Position numbers and translations under genes: made by a program. Below are positions 25,001-33,199 of a stretch of DNA of 61,844 bases, piece by piece. A model generated the notes under the pieces. That model had not been told where the DNA came from. It did no database searches and worked only from the letters and a program-made list of their open reading frames with translations. Positions within the stretch are counted from its first letter, which is position 1; each line of letters begins with the position of its first letter. The stretch comes from Candidatus Pacearchaeota archaeon (GTDB lineage Archaea; Nanobdellota; Nanobdellia; Pacearchaeales; DTIR01), in NCBI GenBank assembly GCA_018303805.1, contig JAGVXL010000001.1, positions 1 to 61,844 of the forward strand, read 5' to 3'.

Positions 25001-25660
25001 TTAATCCTCCGCCTCCAAAATTTTAATCAATTCTGTATCTATAAGATCTATTTTGTTTACACTTCTTATAGTAATATCAACTTTTCCGCCAGTTCTCGGA
25101 TTAATAACTATATCTAAAGGTTCTTTTTTTCCGGTAATTTTATTATCAAAAATTTGTTTTTTCCACAACACTGCATTTTTATCTATAATAATTATCTTAT
25201 TGCCCAATACTTTTTCTGGGACTGAAATTATTCTATATCTATAATCTAATCTTGGATATTTTTCCTCATAATCAATTCTGTTCATTAATTTAGTAAATAT
25301 TTCTACATAAAACTTCGTAGAGATTAGAATACAAGCGTCATTAAATTCTATGTGCTTTGGAAATTCTTCAATATCCTCTCTTATTTCAGTCTTGTTTATC
25401 TCTTTTTTGTTCAAAAGAACATCGATTAAAAAATCTCTTTCTCCAATTGCTACTATTCTACCCGCACCAGGAAGCTCTGGATGAAAATTTGGCAAAATTA
25501 ACATATCATCATCAACTAATGGTCTTATTCCTATTTGAGTAAAAGACCTGTCTGTTTTTTCAGTCGCATCAACTTTTACAATGTCTTCAATAACTAAACT
25601 TCTACTATACTCCTCTATAGTATATTTATGAAATTGTTCGATTTTTTCTTTGTTATACAT
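25001..25660 (-). CDS. Unknown 219-aa protein in the hsd operon
   Basis: I do not recognise a family. The protein has mixed alpha/beta composition and no membrane segments. Strands such as GNKIIIIDKNAVLW and a C-terminal DIVINPRTGGKVDITIRSV look like a compact beta domain. Its ATG lies inside the end of the RHH gene (eight-base overlap), a spacing typical of toxin-antitoxin pairs with the RHH protein first. The stop is one base from the start of the 55-aa gene. Confidence 0.7.
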   Translation of the reverse strand: MYNKEKIEQFHKYTIEEYSRSLVIEDIVKVDATEKTDRSFTQIGIRPLVDDDMLILPNFHPELPGAGRIVAIGERDFLIDVLLNKKEINKTEIREDIEEFPKHIEFNDACILISTKFYVEIFTKLMNRIDYEEKYPRLDYRYRIISVPEKVLGNKIIIIDKNAVLWKKQIFDNKITGKKEPLDIVINPRTGGKVDITIRSVNKIDLIDTELIKILEAED

Positions 25661-25940
25661 TATCCTTTTTCCTATTTATTTTAAAATTCCATTCTTTTTG
25701 TTTTAATCTTATTTTTTCCTCAGCCATTTCTTCATCTTCTTTCTTTTTTATCAATATATTTTTATTGAATGACTCTGGATTTTTTTCTATTTCTTCTCTA
25801 ATCATCTCTCTAAGTTTAGTATTAACTGTTTTATTTTCTGTTTGACATATTTTTATAAAATTAGCAAATTCACTTCTATATACTCTTGTAGAAACAATCT
25901 TTCTTTCTTCGCCTCTCAAGGGGTTTTTCTTAGTCATCAA
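25653..25940 (-). CDS. Ribbon-helix-helix-like small protein, possible antitoxin
   Basis: The 95 residues begin with a basic stretch and a segment RKIVSTRVYRSEFANFIKICQTENKTVNTKLREMIREEIEK that fits a ribbon (strand) followed by two helices, as in Arc/MetJ repressors. The C-terminal half is charged and probably coiled (EDEEMAEEKIRLKQKEW). ATG 25940 is followed at once by another ATG, either usable. It overlaps the 219-aa gene and could regulate the local promoter between 25941 and 25998. Confidence 0.65.
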   Translation of the reverse strand: MMTKKNPLRGEERKIVSTRVYRSEFANFIKICQTENKTVNTKLREMIREEIEKNPESFNKNILIKKKEDEEMAEEKIRLKQKEWNFKINRKKDNV

Positions 25941-25998
25941 ATCTGCAAGAATTCTGGCTTTTTAAAGTTTACTGAAAAAAGGTGTATACACCTTTTTG

Positions 25999-26355
25999 TT
26001 AATTATATACTAAAACTTCTGTTCTTGGCGACTTATGCCCTAAATCTAAGGTTAAAGGAATAGGCATATTAACCTCTTTATCTCCTTCTTTAAAGGCAAT
26101 TATAAGCAAAACGTAAACATGATTTGTTTTGTATGTAACAGACATTTTCATGCTTTGGATATGTTTTAGAACTTCTTTGTTAATCCCTAGGTTTTCGCTG
26201 GCATCCATAACTTCAATACCACAAATAAGGTTATTATGGCTTACATCTAAAACAAAATCTCCAATATCTAAAGAAGCCTTTACCTTTTCTCCATCAGATA
26301 TAAATAATATGTCACTATTTACATCATAATCTATTGTTTTAATTGGTCTTGCCAT
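25999..26355 (-). CDS. DUF2283 family protein, likely antitoxin-side partner
   Basis: The N-terminal part IDYDVNSDILFISDGEKVKASLDIGDFVLDVSHNNLICGIEVMDASE is the DUF2283 pattern (D-x-x-x-D-x-L-Y-I, then G-x-E-I-x-x-A-S). The protein of 118 residues is longer than the usual 65-75 and has an extra C-terminal domain of beta character. DUF2283 genes are commonly paired with DUF4258 genes in putative toxin-antitoxin loci, and exactly that gene precedes it with a 25-base overlap. Confidence 0.75.
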   Translation of the reverse strand: MARPIKTIDYDVNSDILFISDGEKVKASLDIGDFVLDVSHNNLICGIEVMDASENLGINKEVLKHIQSMKMSVTYKTNHVYVLLIIAFKEGDKEVNMPIPLTLDLGHKSPRTEVLVYN

Positions 26356-26639
26356 TTTCTATCAGCATTCCAAGCACTGATTACTTTTAAACCTTTTGAG
26401 AGTTCAATCTCAATTATCAAAACTAAGGAATATTTTCTGCTCATTTTGAACCATAATTTAAACCTATCTTTTCCCTTTCCTTGTTCGATCCTCTCTAATT
26501 TGTCGATTTGCGATAAAAAGCTTCTGATCATACTCTCATTTACTGGTCTTTCTTCACTTCTTTTATAGAAATGAGAATCAAAAATAATGCTGTCTTGATT
26601 TAACTTTTCAAGAAACCCCTTAATTTCCTTTAATTCCAT
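26331..26639 (-). CDS. DUF4258-like protein, putative toxin
   Basis: The 102-residue protein carries IFDSHFYKRSEERPVNESMI, similar to the H-x-x-x-R-x-x-x-R core of DUF4258. After it come a strand KDRFKLWFKMSRKYSLVLIIE and a closing KVISAWNADRKW, matching the usual V-I-T-A-W/Y-x. The family resembles RelE/MqsR-like toxins. It follows hsdR by one base and overlaps the DUF2283 gene, so the pair is embedded in the restriction operon. Confidence 0.7.
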   Translation of the reverse strand: MELKEIKGFLEKLNQDSIIFDSHFYKRSEERPVNESMIRSFLSQIDKLERIEQGKGKDRFKLWFKMSRKYSLVLIIEIELSKGLKVISAWNADRKWQDQLKQ

Positions 26640-26640
26640 C

Positions 26641-29388
26641 TTATTTCCACTTTAGCTTATTGCACTTTTGCACAATTACCTCCAGCTGTTCCTTAGTAAA
26701 AACATCTAAGGGTCTACCTTCTGCTAAAGGATGTTCTGCAAAGTTCTTTAACTCAACATGCTTCGCTCGGATAAAGACCTGCTCTAACAATCTCAAAAAC
26801 TTAAGTTGTTCAGAATTATAATGCTTATTTTTACTCGCTACAAATTTATCAAATTCCCATTTAATCATCTCTTGAGGATCGGGTAATCCCTTAATCTCTA
26901 CTAATTCTCTTAAAAACAAGACAAAATCCTTAGTTTGTTGAATATTCTCTATTGTGAAAGAAGGATTTAATTCTTTCAGTTGCTTTTCAATTTCTAAAAG
27001 TTCTTCAGAAGTAACTCCCTCACCATCTTTAATCTTCTTTAATAATTTGTTACTATTTATGAAATATTGATAGTCTGGATCTTCTTTTACTTGCATTATT
27101 TCTTTTTCTACTTTCAAAACAATATCTGGAGCATTAATTTTTATCATGTTCTTTCTATCAGGTTCATAGAAAATCATTAAGGGAGCAATCTCTCTAATCA
27201 AAAAATCAGCATCTTCAAAGGTAATTTCTTCCCAAAATGGCTCTTGCTGAATTTTTATTAAATCCTCTTGCTTTTGTTTTATTGCATCTAAATTTTTATC
27301 CCAGATTGATTCTACTTTGTTAACTACAAATTCTTCTATCTTCCCAATTTTTTCTTTATCATTTTCTTTAATATAATCAAATAGTTTAACACATTTAGAA
27401 ATAAATCCATAAACTTTGGCATTTTGAGAAGGGGCATAAATTAATAGGGGAGCAATTTCTTCTCTTAATTCTTTAACATGTTCCTTTAAATCAAACTTAG
27501 AAGAAACAATTTTTTTTATAATTTCTTTTTTTTCAATAACTAAGGGAGATTCTATATCAATCTCTTTAATTGTATCTCTAATTTGTTTTTCAACAATCTT
27601 TTTTTCTTTTTCATCTAATTTCCTTTCTAAAGTATCTACTTGTTCTAAAAATATTCTCGTCTTGGCATCTGTCCCAGAAGATTTTTGTTTTGAAGCATTT
27701 AATTTATGCATTAAGACATTAGACCAATCCCCAAACTTAAAATCTAATATCAAGAAATCTTCTTTTGTATGTTGCCCATCTTGATTAGTTGGGAGCCATT
27801 CTTTATATTTACAAGCAGAAATACTCCTTGTTCCTCTTCCAAGCATTTGCCAAAACCTTATTGGAGAAATAACTGGTTTAACAAAAACTAAATTCATTAT
27901 TTCAGGAATATCTATCCCTGTATCTAAAACACCAACAGATAAAGCGATTCTTGGACTATCTCTCTTTCCAAATCTTTTTACTTCATCCATATAACGAGAT
28001 TTATCTGAAGTAATTACTTTTACATCTTTAGCTAAAGTGGGATAAATTTTTTGAAAAAGTAATTCTAATGCCTCTGCATGTTTTACACTTGCACAGAAAA
28101 ATATGCTTTTGCATGGGCGATCGTCATCAGATTTATAGCATCTCTCAACAAACTCTCTTATGATTAATTCATTAGTTTTCTCATCTGTAAAAAATCTTTC
28201 AAATTTAGAGCCCGGTGTCTGGAATTTTTCAGGTTCTTCTTCTTGTAATCTTAAGGATTGTTGTAACTCCCTGCTTAATTTTTTTCCTTCAATCCCTAAT
28301 GATAAAACTTTGGTTTCAATAATATCTGAAACGTAAGGAACTAAAACCTTGTCATTTACGGCAGAGTCATAGTCATACTTAACAGTTGGTTCTCTCCCCT
28401 CACAGTTAAAGAGGTCAAAAGTGTCTCTTGTTTCTACTGTTGAGGGTGTGGCAGTCAATCCTATTTTAAGAGCATCAAAATATTTGAATATATCATTGTT
28501 CTTGTCATAGTAAGACCTGTGGGCTTCATCAAAGATAATTAAATCAAATGCTCCTGTTCCGAATTTTTCGTAGAATTTTCCTCTTGGTTTTTGAGGAGAC
28601 ATTAAAGTTTGAATAGTTGACACATAAAGCCTTGCAGTATCTGAATAACCTTCCTCATTTAATTCACAAACAGGATCATCTGGAAAAAATTCCTTGAAAC
28701 CTTTTTCTTTAGCCTGATTTCCTAAGGAAATTCTGTCAGTTACAAATAGCACTTTTTGAATATAATCTGCTTTTCTAAGTGCTTCAATAACTGCCATCGC
28801 AACTCTTGTTTTACCTGTTCCGGTCGCCATATTGATTAATGCTTCTCTGTAACCTTTAGAAAAATGTTCTAATACACCTTTTGCTGCTTCAACACCCCTT
28901 CTTCTGTCTACTATTCTTAAATTAATTTTAATTTTAGCAGGATCTCTTCTTTTTTGCATTAAACTAACAATTCTATGCAGATCTTTCTGAGAAAATGGAA
29001 GTTTTACTTGTCTTCTTCTATCCAGATCATCAACATAATACCAATTTGTTCCATTTGTCAAGAAAATAGGTATTTTTATTTTAATTTGTTTTTCAATATC
29101 CTCTCGGTAGGTTCTTGCTTGTATCTCTCCTTTTTCAACACTAACTGAAGTTTTCTTTGATTCTATTATTGCAATAGGGCTTCTATCTTCATCTAAAAGC
29201 AAGTAATCTATAAAACGGTCTACCCCTCTTTCAATTCCTGCTTCACGACCGATATATTCTTTAAGTTGAAATTTAGATCTGACTGGATTAACTTCTTCTT
29301 TAACATAATGCCCTCCAACTTTCCATCCTACCCTTTCTAAAACTGGATTAATCAGTTTTGTTCTTGTATCTGCTTCATTTAGACTCAT
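26641..29388 (-). CDS. hsdR: Type I restriction endonuclease subunit R
   Basis: I choose ATG 29388 (MSLNEADTRTKLI) over the track TTG at 29418, because a small gene ends at 29402 and the family starts here; 915 residues. The nuclease domain has AIIESKKTSVSVEKGEIQARTY (E-x-K), the motor has Walker A TGTGKT, DEAHRSYY, GLTATP and QMLGRGTR, and the C-terminal helical part has EELLEIEKQLKEL and binds HsdM/S. It cuts unmodified DNA after ATP-driven translocation. First large gene of the operon. Confidence 0.94.
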   Translation of the reverse strand: MSLNEADTRTKLINPVLERVGWKVGGHYVKEEVNPVRSKFQLKEYIGREAGIERGVDRFIDYLLLDEDRSPIAIIESKKTSVSVEKGEIQARTYREDIEKQIKIKIPIFLTNGTNWYYVDDLDRRRQVKLPFSQKDLHRIVSLMQKRRDPAKIKINLRIVDRRRGVEAAKGVLEHFSKGYREALINMATGTGKTRVAMAVIEALRKADYIQKVLFVTDRISLGNQAKEKGFKEFFPDDPVCELNEEGYSDTARLYVSTIQTLMSPQKPRGKFYEKFGTGAFDLIIFDEAHRSYYDKNNDIFKYFDALKIGLTATPSTVETRDTFDLFNCEGREPTVKYDYDSAVNDKVLVPYVSDIIETKVLSLGIEGKKLSRELQQSLRLQEEEPEKFQTPGSKFERFFTDEKTNELIIREFVERCYKSDDDRPCKSIFFCASVKHAEALELLFQKIYPTLAKDVKVITSDKSRYMDEVKRFGKRDSPRIALSVGVLDTGIDIPEIMNLVFVKPVISPIRFWQMLGRGTRSISACKYKEWLPTNQDGQHTKEDFLILDFKFGDWSNVLMHKLNASKQKSSGTDAKTRIFLEQVDTLERKLDEKEKKIVEKQIRDTIKEIDIESPLVIEKKEIIKKIVSSKFDLKEHVKELREEIAPLLIYAPSQNAKVYGFISKCVKLFDYIKENDKEKIGKIEEFVVNKVESIWDKNLDAIKQKQEDLIKIQQEPFWEEITFEDADFLIREIAPLMIFYEPDRKNMIKINAPDIVLKVEKEIMQVKEDPDYQYFINSNKLLKKIKDGEGVTSEELLEIEKQLKELNPSFTIENIQQTKDFVLFLRELVEIKGLPDPQEMIKWEFDKFVASKNKHYNSEQLKFLRLLEQVFIRAKHVELKNFAEHPLAEGRPLDVFTKEQLEVIVQKCNKLKWK

Positions 29389-29401
29389 TTTAAATCCTGC
29401 T

Positions 29402-29575
29402 TTACTTAATAACCCCAATCTCCTTTAATAAATTTAGCCTCTTCTGATGCTCTTCCTCACTAATCTCCTTCCCTTTCTCTTTTTCTCTTTGGTCTTGAAT
29501 AGCTTTGTTAACTCTTATCTCCCTTCCTCTAATAATATTAGCAATCATCTGCTTCTTTCTTCCCATTACAGCCAT
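29402..29575 (-). CDS. 57-aa charged small protein upstream of hsdR (not in ORF track)
   Basis: ATG 29575 (or ATG 29566) opens a 57-codon frame starting MAVMGRKKQMIANIIRGREIRV, ending EIGVIK and stopping 13 bases before the hsdR ATG. It is helical and highly charged with a probable coiled coil (REKEKGKEISEEEHQKRLNLL). The same strand, tight spacing and protein-like composition support it as first gene of the operon. Family unknown; a regulator or small helper is possible. The plus-strand track ORF over it is its shadow. Confidence 0.55.
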   Translation of the reverse strand: MAVMGRKKQMIANIIRGREIRVNKAIQDQREKEKGKEISEEEHQKRLNLLKEIGVIK

Positions 29576-29634
29576 AATAAAGATAGAAATAAAGAATTTT
29601 TAACCCTTTTCCCACCCAACCTGCCAAACTTCGC

Positions 29635-31374
29635 CTAATCAAGCCCTGCCTGTAATCTATAAAGCTGGCAGTATTTTCCCTTTTTCTTCAGCAAATCCTT
29701 GTGATTTCCGACTTCAGCAATCTTCCCTTTGTCAAGCACAACTATTTTGTCTGCATCCCTCACTGTTGAGAATCTGTGAGCTATTATTATTGTCGTCCTT
29801 CCCTTTATCAGCCTTTTTATTCCCTGCTGGACTTTCCTCTCTGATTCAGCGTCAAGTGCGGAAGTAGGCTCGTCAAGAACAAGTATTTTTGGATTTTTTA
29901 GGAAAGCCATTGTCAATGCTATTCTCTGCTTCTGCCCGACTGAAAGCTTTATTCCCCTTTCGCCCACAACACTATTATACTTCTTCGGCAAAGAGATTAT
30001 GAAGTCATGGGCATTTGCAGCTTTTGCGGCATTTACAATCTCCTTGAAGCTTGAATTTGGGCTTGCATATTTTATGTTGTTTATCAAAGTGTCATTGAGA
30101 ATGCTTATTTCCTGAGGGACAATCGCAATCTGCTCCCTAAGCCATTGCAGCTTCAGTTTGGAAATTTCATCATTATCTAAATAAATTTTTCCCTTGGATG
30201 GCTTGTAATAGCCAAGAATCAGCTCTGAAAGTGTTGTTTTGCCAACTCCACTTTTCCCCACCAGCGCAACACTCTCCCCAGCATTAATTTTCAGGTTTAT
30301 GCCCCTTAAAGTTTTCTTGTTTCTTATATAGCCAAAATCAACTTTCTTGAATTCAATTTTGCCATTGAAATTTTCAATTGTTTTATTCCCATGCTTCATC
30401 GCCTCGGGAACTATTTTCTTCAGCCACATAAGCCTCTTGATTGCAATCATCGAGCGCCTGTACTGCTTGTAAACTGTGCTCAGCCTGAAAAAAGGGCTGA
30501 ATGACAGGTTGATATAGCCAAAAAACATCACAAACTCCCCCTGGGTAATTTGCCCGTTTCTCAAAAATAAAATCGCAATACCAAGAACAGCGACAAAGCT
30601 TATATTATAAATTATGCCCTGAATATGCGAAAGCCTTGCCGATTTATTGGCGCTTTCCCTGTATGACGGCGCTGCTTTTTTAATCAATGAATTGAAAAAA
30701 TTCTTCTTCTCGCTCTCCTCCATAGTGAAATTTTTTATGAGAAACACATTGTACAGCTTGTCATATATTGTTCCGTATTCCCTCTCAAACACCTTGTGCA
30801 TCTTTTGCTGGGCTTTAAGTATCGCAGGCGTCATCTTCAACGTTATCAGGCCGTATACCAAAAATGTAAACACGACAATCAATGCAAGCTGCCATTGTAT
30901 CAATGTCATTGCAATCAATGCAAAGGCAAGGAAGAGGATGGATGGCATGATATCCGAGGCAATCTCTATCATTGACTGCAGGTTCCATGAGCCTCTTGAA
31001 ACCTTCTCAAGAATCTCCCCTGTTTTCTTGGTTTTATGGAAAGATATAGGTAGTGTAAGAAAGTGGGAATATGCCTCTGCCTCTGACTGCAGGGAAACCT
31101 TCGCGCCAAGGGCATCGCCAATCGTGGCGGTTTTTGTTGAAGTGTAATTTGACACAAGCCCAAAAAAAGCCCACACGAAGATAAGTGATGCAAGAAGGGA
31201 TACTGTTGTGTTTGGGATAAGCGCAAGGTCAAACATCCTGCCATAAATGTAGGGGACAAACGCCGCGAGAATGGAGCCGAAGGCGGCTATCGCTATCATT
31301 GAGGACAATTCCTGTTTATAGTCCCTGAACAGCCCAAAAAAAAATTTGAGTGCTGGCCCCTCCTTCACTTTCAT
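29635..31374 (-). CDS. ABC exporter, fused membrane and ATPase domains (MsbA/multidrug type)
   Basis: I start at ATG 31374 (MKVKEGPALKFFFGLF), because the upstream 27 codons lie in a repeat-bearing leader. The 579 residues hold six membrane helices then an ATPase with Walker A GKSGVGKTT, signature LSVGQKQR, Walker B LVLDEPTSALD and switch His in IIAHRFSTV. One half-transporter that would act as a homodimer exporting a lipid, drug or peptide; substrate unknown. Its codon style returns to that of the left part of the window, so the island seems to end between this gene and hsdR. Confidence 0.92.
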   Translation of the reverse strand: MKVKEGPALKFFFGLFRDYKQELSSMIAIAAFGSILAAFVPYIYGRMFDLALIPNTTVSLLASLIFVWAFFGLVSNYTSTKTATIGDALGAKVSLQSEAEAYSHFLTLPISFHKTKKTGEILEKVSRGSWNLQSMIEIASDIMPSILFLAFALIAMTLIQWQLALIVVFTFLVYGLITLKMTPAILKAQQKMHKVFEREYGTIYDKLYNVFLIKNFTMEESEKKNFFNSLIKKAAPSYRESANKSARLSHIQGIIYNISFVAVLGIAILFLRNGQITQGEFVMFFGYINLSFSPFFRLSTVYKQYRRSMIAIKRLMWLKKIVPEAMKHGNKTIENFNGKIEFKKVDFGYIRNKKTLRGINLKINAGESVALVGKSGVGKTTLSELILGYYKPSKGKIYLDNDEISKLKLQWLREQIAIVPQEISILNDTLINNIKYASPNSSFKEIVNAAKAANAHDFIISLPKKYNSVVGERGIKLSVGQKQRIALTMAFLKNPKILVLDEPTSALDAESERKVQQGIKRLIKGRTTIIIAHRFSTVRDADKIVVLDKGKIAEVGNHKDLLKKKGKYCQLYRLQAGLD

Positions 31375-31411
31375 AGCATAAAAACCAAAAAGAAATTTAA
31401 AAACCTTCGCT

Positions 31412-31444
31412 AAGGGGCTGATGCCCCTTCCGAACCCCCAGAAC
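31412..31444. repeat. 33-bp dispersed hairpin repeat, copy 1
   Basis: AAGGGGC-TGAT-GCCCCTT (7-bp stem) followed by CCGAACCCCCAGAAC. It matches copy 2 at 33080-33112 with two differences. It lies in the leader of the ABC exporter. Confidence 0.75.
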
Positions 31445-31491
31445 CCCCCCTGCACATCAAACAGAACCTTGATTAGAAACCTAAACTCCCT

Positions 31492-31683
31492 TCACTCTTC
31501 CTGCTCTTCTTCAAGCCTCTCAATCTCATCACTCATCCTGGCAACTTCTTTTCTCCAGTAGTCTTTTGTTGTGTCTTTTCTTCCTTCAAGAGTTTCTATT
31601 TTTTCAAGATGCTTCTCTCTTTGCTTTTTCAGCCCCTCAATTCTCTTTTCTATCTGCTTTCTTCGCTTTTTGCTTTTAACCAT
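31492..31683 (-). CDS. 63-aa coiled-coil protein
   Basis: Highly charged and wholly helical, it starts MVKSKKRRKQIEKRIEGLKK and ends IERLEEEQEE. No family. It overlaps the end of the AbrB-MNT-HEPN-like gene by 34 bases in another frame, so it is translated downstream of it and may be a partner, for example a neutralising small protein; that is speculative. Confidence 0.55.
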   Translation of the reverse strand: MVKSKKRRKQIEKRIEGLKKQREKHLEKIETLEGRKDTTKDYWRKEVARMSDEIERLEEEQEE

Positions 31684-32453
31684 TCTTCCTGCTCCTTTAT
31701 CTTTTTGTTAACATAACTATAAATCTTTCTTGCCTGTTCTGTGCTTATTCTCTTTAAGCCGCTGGATTTTTCTTTTGATCTCTTGTAGGCATAATACGCT
31801 TCTTTGTCGCCAGAAAGCCTTACTATGAGCTTTAACAGCTCTTTTGTTGCAGGAATCTTATTCTTTGCCATGCAATCAACAATATGAACCTCCCTCAACC
31901 TCAAAATCAGGGAATACGCTATATTATCTGATATTTTATGCCTTCCTGTTTTTTTATCCTCTTCTAATTCTATAAACTTTTCAACAATCTTCATAGCAGA
32001 TTTTGTTGTTTTTATATGCCATTTGAGGTTCTTTTTGTTCAAATTCCATTTTGCATATTCCTTTATCAAATCCCCGTTGATTATTGCTTGGGCTTCTTTT
32101 ATCATTGGCAGAATTGGAAGCGCATTCTCGCTTAATTGCCTTTCAACCTCCCCCTTAGAAATGTAGGTTATATCATATTTCCCTTTCTTGATTTTCTTGT
32201 TTACATTCTCGGTTATTACCAATACATCAACATCACTGCCCTCTTCCTGCTCGTTTCTGGCGTAACTTCCTGCAACATAAACTCCTGCAATCCTGCTTAG
32301 ATAGCCCCCCACAATTCCCAGTATATCTCCTTTCAAATCAAGCGGTTTTTTAATTAGCTCTATCTTGGCATTGCCATTCAGCCAGTCCCTTGGCAGCAGA
32401 ACTCCCGCGGAATTCCCGACTTTTATTATGGGCTTAATCAACTCCTGTTTCAT
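31650..32453 (-). CDS. AbrB-like domain fused to MNT nucleotidyltransferase and HEPN-like domain
   Basis: Residues 1-45 carry PIIKVGNSAGVLLPRDWL, an AbrB/MazE DNA-binding hairpin. Residues 50-120 form a minimal nucleotidyltransferase with GS at 62-63 and D74-V-D76, exactly the GSx10DxD motif of MntA antitoxins that AMPylate HEPN toxins. The rest is helical with RLREVH at 185-190, matching the HEPN Rx4H RNase motif. So antitoxin, toxin and regulator parts appear in one 267-residue chain. The HEPN call rests on a short motif and helical content. Confidence 0.65.
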   Translation of the reverse strand: MKQELIKPIIKVGNSAGVLLPRDWLNGNAKIELIKKPLDLKGDILGIVGGYLSRIAGVYVAGSYARNEQEEGSDVDVLVITENVNKKIKKGKYDITYISKGEVERQLSENALPILPMIKEAQAIINGDLIKEYAKWNLNKKNLKWHIKTTKSAMKIVEKFIELEEDKKTGRHKISDNIAYSLILRLREVHIVDCMAKNKIPATKELLKLIVRLSGDKEAYYAYKRSKEKSSGLKRISTEQARKIYSYVNKKIKEQEEWLKAKSEESR

Positions 32454-32454
32454 A

Positions 32455-32473
32455 GTTATAACAATGTTATAAC
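32455..32473. promoter_or_regulatory. 19-bp palindrome, candidate operator
   Basis: GTTATAACA-A-TGTTATAAC has perfect 9-bp arms and sits one base upstream of the ATG of the AbrB-MNT-HEPN gene, downstream of its TTTAAATG box on the minus strand. A protein bound here would block transcription or start. Autorepression by the AbrB part is likely but inferred. Confidence 0.65.
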
Positions 32474-32617
32474 ATTTAAAAACCTTTCGTCCTAGTTACC
32501 AAGAGATTAGCCCCTGCCAACCCTAACCCAATCCAAAATCTATCTCAAACCAAAAGAAATCCTTAAGCAAATCCATCCTGCAGAACCAATCCCTTCATAT
32601 ATCTGCTGAACTATTTT

Positions 32618-32995
32618 TTATTTCACGCACTTGCATGGCTTGTAGCCCTCATTCAGGGCTTTTGCCCTTGACTTGAATATAATCTTGTTCTTCGGCTTTA
32701 TGTTTTGTGCGAAAGGGCAGTTCTTTTCATGGAATAACTTTCCTCCGCGCTGCGCAACAAATGTTTTTCGCTTCTTTTTATGCACAGAAACAGAAGCAAT
32801 TTTTTTAACAGCCTTAATAACTTTCTTTTTTGTTTTCTTGACTTTCTTTGGCTTTATCTTTACTTTCCTGCTTACTTTTTTAAGAATCTCATCCTGCTTA
32901 CTTTTTATGGTTTCCAATTCGGCTATTATCTTGCTTACATCAAGCCTTACATTATTGAACGACTTGATAACATTCTTCTCAAGTTCCTTGTCCAT
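32618..32995 (-). CDS. Coiled-coil protein with C-terminal Ada-like Cys/His metal-binding motif
   Basis: The first 45 residues are helical and charged (FNNVRLDVSKIIAELETIKSK). A Lys/Val/Ala-rich linker follows (KIKPKKVKKTKKK). The C-terminal 40 residues have GGKLFHEKNCPFAQNIKPKNKIIFKSRAKALNEGYKPCKC, the small zinc site pattern C-P-x-A/V-x-x-I...F-x-x-x-x-x-A-x-x-x-G-x-x-P-C-x-x-C seen in Ada-type metal-binding and nuclease-associated proteins. It may bind nucleic acid through the basic linker. Exact function unknown. Confidence 0.7.
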   Translation of the reverse strand: MDKELEKNVIKSFNNVRLDVSKIIAELETIKSKQDEILKKVSRKVKIKPKKVKKTKKKVIKAVKKIASVSVHKKKRKTFVAQRGGKLFHEKNCPFAQNIKPKNKIIFKSRAKALNEGYKPCKCVK

Positions 32996-33079
32996 TCTCT
33001 CCCCATTACTATTATATAATTACAATACCCCCCTTATTTAAATCTTTCTGAAATAATTTTTGAACTGTCTGCCCTCACC

Positions 33080-33112
33080 AAGGGGCTGATGCCCCTTCCA
33101 AACCCCTAGAAC
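33080..33112. repeat. 33-bp dispersed hairpin repeat, copy 2
   Basis: AAGGGGC-TGAT-GCCCCTT with trailing CCAAACCCCTAGAAC, 31 of 33 bases identical to 31412-31444. It lies in the intergenic region before the 33200 ORF. Confidence 0.75.
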
Positions 33113-33199
33113 TCGTGCCTGATGGCACTCGCCCTAACCCGCCTGCCAGGAAAAAACGCTGCCGAGACCTTTAGATATACCTTGCCAATATTTAGGTGT

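Noticed and set aside
24761-25117. Plus-strand 118-aa ORF with FVAQKLT repeats
   Set aside because: It is the antisense shadow of the 55-aa repeat gene and its neighbours, which have ribosome sites and overlaps.
29447-29638. Plus-strand 63-aa ORF rich in Leu/Ser
   Set aside because: It is the antisense image of the 57-aa gene before hsdR.
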